From Hygrocybe punicea (taxonomy: Eukaryota; Basidiomycota; Agaricomycetes; Agaricales; Hygrophoraceae): DNA of 64,000 nucleotides. The DNA is taken from contig OY744465.1 in assembly GCA_963556145.1 (NCBI GenBank), forward strand, positions 7,316,001 to 7,380,000, read 5' to 3'. The first letter of the stretch is position 1. Every line of letters begins with the position of its first letter. The notes beneath the pieces are model-generated. The model searched no databases. It saw nothing but the letters and a program-made list of their open reading frames with translations, and was not told the DNA's origin. Below, one piece after another: positions 42,572 to 52,700 of the stretch. The position numbers were made by a program, and so were the translations under genes.

Positions 42572-42865
42572 CCTATGGGGGGGCTATTTGAACCTCTATC
42601 TTTCAAACAGACCAGTTAATTCTGGTATTGAGTATCTGTTCTCTTTCATAAGGTGAATGTCTTTCACCAAATAGGTTTCTAGTTTGCTTGATGCTTTTAA
42701 CATTTCCGCAGCATTCTGTTCTGTATATTCTCTATGTTTCAAAGCTGTAAACTTGGTAGCATAATCTTCCATATTTATTGTTTGTTGAAAAGTAAACTTG
42801 AATTGTTTTTTGTTTTGGGTATATCATTTCATTTTATTATGTATAAGTTGATAGATAAAATCTAT

Positions 42866-43888
42866 CTATACATGTAGTTGAAATATATTATATTTATCTG
42901 ATAGACCATGTATATTTTTCAGATAGTCTTTTTTGGTTTGTGGCAGATTGAGTTTTTCTGTAAAAGTAGCTAGAAGTCTGATACATGCTTCAGCATCAGC
43001 TATTGCTGTATGTTGGAGATGTACTGGAATTGGATAGCAATTTAAATCCATCAAGGCTGTAGCCAGATTGTGTTTTTTATATTTGTGATGAGCTTGGTAG
43101 AGATCAATAGTTTGAAGATGTGGAAGTATTTTGTTATGTCTTTTGAGATTGTTTCTCAAGCAGGGTATATCAAATTTATTTATATTAAAGCCCACTATAA
43201 TTTTGTTTTGCAACTGGTCTGTGATGTAGTCACCCATCATGTCTAGATCATTTCCCAAGTGGTCCAGGGTTTGTTGCGTTATTTTATTAACTTTATATGC
43301 TTCACCATTGATGTCAACTGTATAATTAGAGGATGGTTTTACATAGAAGTGGTCTTCTATTGGTTTATTTGATAAGATGGGATCTGCATGCATGTCTAGT
43401 GTGATCATACATACTGAAAGAACATTAGATTTAAATGTATTGAGACCATCTGTTTCAATATCTAGAAAGATGAGATCTTTTTGAAGATGTTTTAGTTGTT
43501 TATAAACAAGTGAATGTGATGATATTTCTAGCAATGACTTGAATTCTTTTGTTTGGGAGGATGACATGGGTGAAGAGGAATATTTAAATGGGATGACAGT
43601 GGATGGAGAATTTTTACAATTCATATGGAGCTTAAGCGAGCTCTTTTTGAGTGCTTCTAGCTTGTCCAAAAATTGCTTTTTGAGGGTTTCAAGCATAAGT
43701 TGACAGTTATATTCTAAATGGGCTAAATTAATATATTGGGGAACATTTTTATGTTTTATTTGTCTTTCATTTAATAAGAGTTGCAGATCATTGGACATTT
43801 TTATTTCCATTTCTGCAATAAGGGTGTTGGTGATTTCATTCATAGTAGTTGTGAGCCAGGTAGTCAGATTTATTGTAGATGGATACAT
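42866..43888 (-). CDS. DEDDh 3'-5' exonuclease of the Penelope-like element
   Basis: The 340-residue frame has a helical N-terminal part (about 1-130) followed by a DnaQ-type exonuclease domain. Exo I is FLDIETDGL (Asp143, Glu145). Exo II is GFNINKFDIPCL (Asp240). Exo III is QHTAIADAEA (His293, Asp298). The four acidic residues plus His give a complete DEDDh active site, predicted to hydrolyse 3' ends of DNA or RNA with two metal ions. The start ATG (43888) lies nine nt after the TAA of the reverse transcriptase gene and in the same frame. The two could therefore be made as a readthrough fusion or by reinitiation. No separate promoter is visible. A proofreading or 3'-end trimming role in retrotransposition is inferred. 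Confidence 0.85.
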   Translation of the reverse strand: MYPSTINLTTWLTTTMNEITNTLIAEMEIKMSNDLQLLLNERQIKHKNVPQYINLAHLEYNCQLMLETLKKQFLDKLEALKKSSLKLHMNCKNSPSTVIPFKYSSSPMSSSQTKEFKSLLEISSHSLVYKQLKHLQKDLIFLDIETDGLNTFKSNVLSVCMITLDMHADPILSNKPIEDHFYVKPSSNYTVDINGEAYKVNKITQQTLDHLGNDLDMMGDYITDQLQNKIIVGFNINKFDIPCLRNNLKRHNKILPHLQTIDLYQAHHKYKKHNLATALMDLNCYPIPVHLQHTAIADAEACIRLLATFTEKLNLPQTKKDYLKNIHGLSDKYNIFQLHV

Positions 43889-43897
43889 ATTGCTTTT

Positions 43898-46714
43898 TTA
43901 GAAGCCTTTTTGTTTTCTAGCTTTTAGAACTCTTTTGTGCAGAGTTGGTGGGAGTTTATAGCAGATAGTGATTTTTTCTTTGAGTGATTTTGGTAGGTTG
44001 TGGATTTTGTATGCTATATGTTGGGAAAATTCATTCAGTGATTGTCTGAGATATGTATGAGGGATTTGATGATTATAAAGGATTTTGAAAATGAAGGGGA
44101 TTTTTTGGCTTTTCTCTTTTATTTTTAGATAAAGCTTTCTGTTGGAATATTTGACTTTTGAGAGGGTGGATTGAATTAGATCCAGAGGGTAACCTCTTCT
44201 TTGTAGTCTTATAGTGAATAGAGCTATCATTTTATTGTAGTCTCTTTTAGTACTGCATATTCTAGCATATCTGATGGCTTCTCCTTTGATAAATCCAGTC
44301 TTCATACTGGATGTATGATTGGAGTGGAATGGTAGATAGGAGTATTGGTTGAGTGGCTTTTGAAAGACCATTGTTTGTATCAAGGACTTTTTCAGATTAA
44401 GAATAATAGTTATATCAAGAAAATCTGTTTGCAAAGCAACATTAGACCATGTGAGATTGATTTTGGGTGCAAGATTGTTCATTTCAGTTTTAAATTCAGT
44501 AATAGTTATAGCATTATTTTTTGCTATAACAAAAATGTCATCTATGAATCTTTTATACATAAGAATATTTTTGTTTAGACTGAACTTTGTTACAGTGTTT
44601 CTTTCAAGCATGTGCATGAATAAGTTAGCATAGGGTGGTATCATTGGGCTTCCCATTGCTGCACCATTGGTTTGTTGGTAAATAGAGTCATCAAAATTTA
44701 TATAGCCTTTTGTAAGGACAAACTCCATGGCCCATATTAGAAAATCTCTTTTACTAGGTGTTTCCCATTGTAATTCATTGATGTAGTTTCTTGTGAGTTC
44801 AAGGCCTAGGGTGATATCCATATTTGGATATAAACTATCAACATCAGCAGTCATAATTTTATATTCTTGAAGACTGAGATGTTTACTATTTAGATTTTCA
44901 AGCTCTTCAATGAGTTGACATGAATCTCTTAGTACATTGTAACAGGTGTGAGTTACTAAAGGATTTAATTGATTTGCAATCCATTCAGATAAATGAAAGG
45001 TAAGCCATGTCATACTTGGTACAATAGGTCTTCCAGCTACTGGCTTTTTGTGGATCTTTGCAGTTATATAAAATTTAGATGGTGTAAAGGGTTTATCATC
45101 ATCTCTTTGTAGAATCCATTTGGCTTCATCTGTACTTATTGTGCCAATATTTGCATACTCCAATATTTTTTCTTTGAGATTGTTGAAAAGATAATTTATA
45201 GTTGCAAGGCCATTATCTTCACCCATATAGTCTTCTGTGACATTTATATATGATGTGGAGTGGAGGTGAGCTAAACAGGCATTTTTGTACCAGGTGGTAT
45301 CTGCAATGGCATAGCCAAGGTTTTTATCTGCAGTAATTACTATGATATCTGGATCTTCTAGTAGTGTTTTTAAAGCATTTAGGTGGGATTTAGAAGTATT
45401 CCTAACTTGGATGTTGGTAGCACTTGTTAGTTTCGTATTCAAGTCTTGTAGACTTGTTTCAATGTCTGGATGATTTATGTGTGCTTGAGGATTCCAAGTA
45501 CTGGGAATCCAATAATGATTTTCTGTATTATTGTCTTCTAGTCTGTGGTGCCATTTCAATCTGACTCTTCTTGTAAAGTCTTTCATGCCGTGTGATATTG
45601 TTTTTGAATTTTCTTTTAGTTTTGGTGAGGGTATGAATTTATGACCAAGAGCTAGAGAGTCAAGCAGTGGTTTTGAAATGTCTTTGGTAGATATATTGTG
45701 CACATGAGGAATAGCTACTCCAGTTGTTTTAAGAGATATAATTTTATCTTGAAAATCTAATAAGTATTGTTGCTTTTTGATTTTCATGTTTCTGAGTAGA
45801 GTTTCATTTTTTCTTGAGAGCCTTCTACAATTTTTTGAGGATTTATCTAAGCTCTCTTTATATTGTTGCCCCTTCTGTTCCCTCTTCCTCTGTAGGTTCC
45901 CCTTCCTCTTCCAGAATTTTGTAAGAAGTTGGTTTGATGCATCATGGGGTTCATGGGCAGCATAGGTGCTTGGGGCAGCATGGGTGGTTGGGGAAGCTGG
46001 AAGGGAGGTGGTTGAGGCATGAAGTAGGGAGCATATCTGTGTTTGGGGAAAGTTTGCCTGCTGGGTCCAGATTTTCCCAGAGGGGGAGGTAAGTTGAGCT
46101 ATTCCATTTCTATTAGTGGGAAGAGTTTCATTGTGAAAGAAAAGGCTTACTGCTTTATTGTATACAGCACTTTCTTTCTTTTCCATGAAAGCCTTGGTCT
46201 TATCCTCACTAGCTTTGTTTGCTTCCACAGCTTGTTGTTGTCCTATTTCTATCCAGTGCTTTCTATTTTTGGCCCAGTATTGGCATGCAGCCTGTGCTTC
46301 TTTTTTGATATGGGCTTGTTTGTTTTTTGGAGTATCAGTGCTGGTTAGGAGGAGCATTTCCTGTTCTTTGACAGAACTAATGAAACTTTTAGTAATTTCA
46401 CCAGAAATGCCCATAATGTCCAGGAGGGTTTGATTTTTGGCTGTCTTATATTGAATCATAGTTTGGAGGAGGTTTTCTTTGAATTTGAGTGTATCTTTAT
46501 CCCAGAGACTTTGCAGTTCTGTAAGGGATGTGGGGTTGACTTGAGGGGCTTTTATATTGCTGAGGAAGGGAGGTAGAGTTCCATCCACTTCAAAAGCATT
46601 GCCCAGTCTTTTGATGTTGATTTCCTGAAGGTGATGATCTTTGGAGGCTGTCACAGTATTTTTCAGTAGAGTTACTACTAAGATTCCGATTCCATTGAAC
46701 ACAGGAATATCCAC
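43898..46714 (-). CDS. Penelope-like element reverse transcriptase lacking GIY-YIG endonuclease
   Basis: The 938-residue frame has a long Lys/Gln-rich, partly coiled N-terminal region (about 1-330). A reverse transcriptase of the Penelope-like type follows, with ITADKNLGYAI (461-470), AKIHKKPVAGRPIVPS (552-567), MTADVDSLYPNMD (motif A, 621-633), NGAAMGSPMIPPYANLFM (motif B, 683-700), YKRFIDDIFVI (motif C, 720-730) and FLD near 765. The catalytic Asp set is complete. Penelope elements usually end in a GIY-YIG endonuclease. Here the protein ends about 110 residues after the thumb, as in the endonuclease-deficient Coprina/Athena elements known from telomeric regions. The frame is open upstream of the GTG at 46714 into the 609-bp array, and no early ATG exists before about codon 86, so the true start may be created by splicing or may be non-ATG. 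Confidence 0.85.
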   Translation of the reverse strand: MDIPVFNGIGILVVTLLKNTVTASKDHHLQEINIKRLGNAFEVDGTLPPFLSNIKAPQVNPTSLTELQSLWDKDTLKFKENLLQTMIQYKTAKNQTLLDIMGISGEITKSFISSVKEQEMLLLTSTDTPKNKQAHIKKEAQAACQYWAKNRKHWIEIGQQQAVEANKASEDKTKAFMEKKESAVYNKAVSLFFHNETLPTNRNGIAQLTSPSGKIWTQQANFPQTQICSLLHASTTSLPASPTTHAAPSTYAAHEPHDASNQLLTKFWKRKGNLQRKREQKGQQYKESLDKSSKNCRRLSRKNETLLRNMKIKKQQYLLDFQDKIISLKTTGVAIPHVHNISTKDISKPLLDSLALGHKFIPSPKLKENSKTISHGMKDFTRRVRLKWHHRLEDNNTENHYWIPSTWNPQAHINHPDIETSLQDLNTKLTSATNIQVRNTSKSHLNALKTLLEDPDIIVITADKNLGYAIADTTWYKNACLAHLHSTSYINVTEDYMGEDNGLATINYLFNNLKEKILEYANIGTISTDEAKWILQRDDDKPFTPSKFYITAKIHKKPVAGRPIVPSMTWLTFHLSEWIANQLNPLVTHTCYNVLRDSCQLIEELENLNSKHLSLQEYKIMTADVDSLYPNMDITLGLELTRNYINELQWETPSKRDFLIWAMEFVLTKGYINFDDSIYQQTNGAAMGSPMIPPYANLFMHMLERNTVTKFSLNKNILMYKRFIDDIFVIAKNNAITITEFKTEMNNLAPKINLTWSNVALQTDFLDITIILNLKKSLIQTMVFQKPLNQYSYLPFHSNHTSSMKTGFIKGEAIRYARICSTKRDYNKMIALFTIRLQRRGYPLDLIQSTLSKVKYSNRKLYLKIKEKSQKIPFIFKILYNHQIPHTYLRQSLNEFSQHIAYKIHNLPKSLKEKITICYKLPPTLHKRVLKARKQKGF

Positions 46715-49700
46715 CCTGGTTACCCTGGCAGAGAACTGGGATTTATAAGGAACCTGGAGGCGTGGGAAGGTCAGGGTGATGGTGGCTGGGGGTTTTCAGG
46801 GTCCACGGTCGATTCTCGCCAGCCAAGCAAACATGCACGCGCAGCGGTTCACCCAGTCACGGCACAGTCACCCTGCGGTCACCCTGGCCATTTCTGAGAC
46901 GGGAACTTGCTTAGTCAGCACCGAACGACATTCGCCGGGGGGTTTTCAGGGTCCACGGTCAAGATTCTCCAGCCAAGCAAACAGGTACACGCACCGGTTC
47001 ACCCTGCAGCCACCCGGTCGCCCTGTTGTCACCCTGGCCATGTGCGAGACAGCGACCTGCTTAGTCAGCACCGAACCACATGTCCGGGGGGGTTTTCAGG
47101 GTCCACGATCGCAACCGTGACGTCCACAAATACAAATAAACAACGGTATACCCGGTTAACGACATTAGCTGCTCGGTAGGTTTCTCGGTCTGACAACGTC
47201 ATTGCTCGGTCAGTTAGGATGTACTGTAACCATCGTATTCGACACAGAATATACTAGTAACACAGAATATACTATAACTACTGCTACTAAGATTCCGATT
47301 CCATTGAACACAGGAATATCCACCCTGGTTACCCTGGCAGAGAACTGGGATTTATAAGGAACCTGGAGGCGTGGGAAGGTCAGGGTGATGGTGGCTGGGG
47401 GTTTTCAGGGTCCACGGTCGATTCTCGCCAGCCAAGCAAACATGCACGCGCAGCGGTTCACCCAGTCACGGCACAGTCACCCTGCGGTCACCCTGGCCAT
47501 TTCTGAGACGGGAACTTGCTTAGTCAGCACCGAACGACATTCGCCGGGGGGGTTTTCAGGGTCCACGGTCAAGATTCTCCAGCCAAGCAAACAGGTACAC
47601 GCACCGGTTCACCCTGCAGCCACCCGGTCGCCCTGTTGTCACCCTGGCCATGTGCGAGACAGCGACCTGCTTAGTCAGCACCGAACCACATGTCCGGGGG
47701 GGTTTTCAGGGTCCACGATCGCAACCGTGACGTCCACAAATACAAATAAACAACGGTATACCCGGTTAACGACATTAGCTGCTCGGTAGGTTTCTCGGTC
47801 TGACAACGTCATTGCTCGGTCAGTTAGGATGTACTGTAACCATCGTATTCGACACAGAATATACTAGTAACACAGAATATACTATAACTACTGCTACTAA
47901 GATTCCGATTCCATTGAACACAGGAATATCCACCCTGGTTACCCTGGCAGAGAACTGGGATTTATAAGGAACCTGGAGGCGTGGGAAGGTCAGGGTGATG
48001 GTGGCTGGGGGTTTTCAGGGTCCACGGTCGATTCTCGCCAGCCAAGCAAACATGCACGCGCAGCGGTTCACCCAGTCACGGCACGGTCACCCTGCGGTCA
48101 CCCTGGCCATTTCTGAGACGGGAACTTGCTTAGTCAGCACCGAACGACATTCGCCGGGGGGGTTTTCAGGGTCCACGGTCAAGATTCTCCAGCCAAGCAA
48201 ACAGGTACACGCACCGGTTCACCCTGCAGCCACCCGGTCGCCCTGTTGTCACCCTGGCCATGTGCGAGACAGCGACCTGCTTAGTCAGCACCGAACGACA
48301 TGTCCGGGGGGGTTTTCAGGGTCCACGATCGCAACCGTGACGTCCACAAATACAAATAAACAACGGTATACCCGGTTAACGACATTAGCTGCTCGGTAGG
48401 TTTCTCGGTCTGACAACGTCATTGCTCGGTCAGTTAGGATGTACTGTAACCATCGTATTCGACACAGAATATACTAGTAACACAGAATATACTATAACTA
48501 CTGCTACTAAGATTCCGATTCCATTGAACACAGGAATATCCACCCTGGTTACCCTGGCAGAGAACTGGGATTTATAAGGAACCTGGAGGCGTGGGAAGGT
48601 CAGGGTGATGGTGGCTGGGGGTTTTCAGGGTCCACGGTCGATTCTCGCCAGCCAAGCAAACATGCACGCGCAGCGGTTCACCCAGTCACGGCACGGTCAC
48701 CCTGCGGTCACCCTGGCCATTTCTGAGACGGGAACTTGCTTAGTCAGCACCGAACGACATTCGCCGGGGGGGTTTTCAGGGTCCACGGTCAAGATTCTCC
48801 AGCCAAGCAAACAGGTACACGCACCGGTTCACCCTGCAGCCACCCGGTCGCCCTGTTGTCACCCTGGCCATGTGCGAGACAGCGACCTGCTTAGTCAGCA
48901 CCGAACGACATGTCCGGGGGGGTTTTCAGGGTCCACGATCGCAACCGTGACGTCCACAAATACAAATAAACAACGGTATACCCGGTTAACGACATTAGCT
49001 GCTCGGTAGGTTTCTCGGTCTGACAACGTCATTGCTCGGTCAGTTAGGATGTACTGTAACCATCGTATTCGACACAGAATATACTAGTAACACAGAATAT
49101 ACTATAACTACTGCTACTAAGATTCCGATTCCATTGAACACGGGAATATCCACCCTGGTTACCCTGGCAGAGAACTGGGATTTATAAGGAACCTGGAGGC
49201 GTGGGAAGGTCAGGGTGATGGTGGCTGGGGGTTTTCAGGGTCCACGGTCGATTCTCGCCAGCCAAGCAAACATGCACGCGCAGCGGTTCGCCCAGTCACG
49301 GCACGGTCACCCTGCGGTCACCCTGGCCATTTCTGAGACGGGAACTTGCTTAGTCAGCACCGAACGACATTCGCCGGGGGGTTTTCAGGGTCCACGGTCA
49401 AGATTCTCCAGCCAAGCAAACAGGTACACGCACCGGTTCACCCTGCAGCCACCCGGTCGCCCTGTTGTCACCCTGGCCATGTGCGAGACAGCGACCTGCT
49501 TAGTCAGCACCGAACCACATGTCCGGGGGGGTTTTCAGGGTCCACGATCGCAACCGTGACGTCCACAAATACAAATAAACAACGGTATACCCGGTTAACG
49601 ACATTAGCTGCTCGGTAGGTTTCTCGGTCTGACAACGTCATTGCTCGGTCAGTTAGGATGTACTGTAACCATCGTATTCGACACAGAATATACTAGTAAC

Positions 49701-52700
49701 ACAGAATATACTATAACTACTGCTACTAAGATTCCGATTCCATTGAACACAGGAATATCCACCCTGGTTACCCTGGCAGAGAACTGGGATTTATAAGGAA
49801 CCTGGAGGCGTGGGAAGGTCAGGGTGATGGTGGCTGGGGGTTTTCAGGGTCCACGGTCGATTCTCGCCAGCCAAGCAAACATGCACGCGCAGCGGTTCGC
49901 CCAGTCACGGCACGGTCACCCTGCGGTCACCCTGGCCATTTCTGAGACGGGAACTTGCTTAGTCAGCACCGAACGACATTCGCCGGGGGGTTTTCAGGGT
50001 CCACGGTCAAGATTCTCCAGCCAAGCAAACAGGTACACGCACCGGTTCACCCTGCAGCCACCCGGTCGCCCTGTTGTCACCCTGGCCATGTGCGAGACAG
50101 CGACCTGCTTAGTCAGCACCGAACCACATGTCCGGGGGGGTTTTCAGGGTCCACGATCGCAACCGTGACGTCCACAAATACAAATAAACAACGGTATACC
50201 CGGTTAACGACATTAGCTGCTCGGTAGGTTTCTCGGTCTGACAACGTCATTGCTCGGTCAGTTAGGATGTACTGTAACCATCGTATTCGACACAGAATAT
50301 ACTAGTAACACAGAATATACTATAACTACTGCTACTAAGATTCCGATTCCATTGAACACAGGAATATCCACCCTGGTTACCCTGGCAGAGAACTGGGATT
50401 TATAAGGAACCTGGAGGCGTGGGAAGGTCAGGGTGATGGTGGCTGGGGGTTTTCAGGGTCCACGGTCGATTCTCGCCAGCCAAGCAAACATGCACGCGCA
50501 GCGGTTCGCCCAGTCACGGCACGGTCACCCTGCGGTCACCCTGGCCATTTCTGAGACGGGAACTTGCTTAGTCAGCACCGAACGACATTCGCCGGGGGGT
50601 TTTCAGGGTCCACGGTCAAGATTCTCCAGCCAAGCAAACAGGTACACGCACCGGTTCACCCTGCAGCCACCCGGTCGCCCTGTTGTCACCCTGGCCATGT
50701 GCGAGACAGCGACCTGCTTAGTCAGCACCGAACCACATGTCCGGGGGGGTTTTCAGGGTCCACGATCGCAACCGTGACGTCCACAAATACAAATAAACAA
50801 CGGTATACCCGGTTAACGACATTAGCTGCTCGGTAGGTTTCTCGGTCTGACAACGTCATTGCTCGGTCAGTTAGGATGTACTGTAACCATCGTATTCGAC
50901 ACAGAATATACTAGTAACACAGAATATACTATAACTACTGCTACTAAGATTCCGATTCCATTGAACACAGGAATATCCACCCTGGTTACCCTGGCAGAGA
51001 ACTGGGATTTATAAGGAACCTGGAGGCGTGGGAAGGTCAGGGTGATGGTGGCTGGGGGTTTTCAGGGTCCACGGTCGATTCTCGCCAGCCAAGCAAACAT
51101 GCACGCGCAGCGGTTCGCCCAGTCACGGCACGGTCACCCTGCGGTCACCCTGGCCATTTCTGAGACGGGAACTTGCTTAGTCAGCACCGAACGACATTCG
51201 CCGGGGGGTTTTCAGGGTCCACGGTCAAGATTCTCCAGCCAAGCAAACAGGTACACGCACCGGTTCACCCTGCAGCCACCCGGTCGCCCTGTTGTCACCC
51301 TGGCCATGTGCGAGACAGCGACCTGCTTAGTCAGCACCGAACCACATGTCCGGGGGGGTTTTCAGGGTCCACGATCGCAACCGTGACGTCCACAAATACA
51401 AATAAACAACGGTATACCCGGTTAACGACATTAGCTGCTCGGTAGGTTTCTCGGTCTGACAACGTCATTGCTCGGTCAGTTAGGATGTACTGTAACCATC
51501 GTATTCGACACAGAATATACTAGTAACACAGAATATACTATAACTACTGCTACTAAGATTCCGATTCCATTGAACACAGGAATATCCACCCTGGTTACCC
51601 TGGCAGAGAACTGGGATTTATAAGGAACCTGGAGGCGTGGGAAGGTCAGGGTGATGGTGGCTGGGGGTTTTCAGGGTCCACGGTCGATTCTCGCCAGCCA
51701 AGCAAACATGCACGCGCAGCGGTTCGCCCAGTCACGGCACGGTCACCCTGCGGTCACCCTGGCCATTTCTGAGACGGGAACTTGCTTAGTCAGCACCGAA
51801 CGACATTCGCCGGGGGGTTTTCAGGGTCCACGGTCAAGATTCTCCAGCCAAGCAAACAGGTACACGCACCGGTTCACCCTGCAGCCACCCGGTCGCCCTG
51901 TTGTCACCCTGGCCATGTGCGAGACAGCGACCTGCTTAGTCAGCACCGAACGACATGTCCGGGGGGGTTTTCAGGGTCCACGATCGCAACCGTGACGTCC
52001 ACAAATACAAATAAACAACGGTATACCCGGTTAACGACATTAGCTGCTCGGTAGGTTTCTCGGTCTGACAACGTCATTGCTCGGTCAGTTAGGATGTACT
52101 GTAACCATCGTATTCGACACAGAATATACTAGTAACACAGAATATACTATAACTACTGCTACTAAGATTCCGATTCCATTGAACACAGGAATATCCACCC
52201 TGGTTACCCTGGCAGAGAACTGGGATTTATAAGGAACCTGGAGGCGTGGGAAGGTCAGGGTGATGGTGGCTGGGGGTTTTCAGGGTCCACGGTCGATTCT
52301 CGCCAGCCAAGCAAACATGCACGCGCAGCGGTTCGCCCAGTCACGGCACGGTCACCCTGCGGTCACCCTGGCCATTTCTGAGACGGGAACTTGCTTAGTC
52401 AGCACCGAACGACATTCGCCGGGGGGTTTTCAGGGTCCACGGTCAAGATTCTCCAGCCAAGCAAACAGGTACACGCACCGGTTCACCCTGCAGCCACCCG
52501 GTCGCCCTGTTGTCACCCTGGCCATGTGCGAGACAGCGACCTGCTTAGTCAGCACCGAACCACATGTCCGGGGGGGTTTTCAGGGTCCACGATCGCAACC
52601 GTGACGTCCACAAATACAAATAAACAACGGTATACCCGGTTAACGACATTAGCTGCTCGGTAGGTTTCTCGGTCTGACAACGTCATTGCTCGGTCAGTTA

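Noticed and set aside
43898..44250. GIY-YIG endonuclease domain at the end of the reverse transcriptase
   Set aside because: The C-terminal roughly 110 residues after the thumb region contain no GIY or YIG motif and none of the Arg/Glu pattern of that nuclease.
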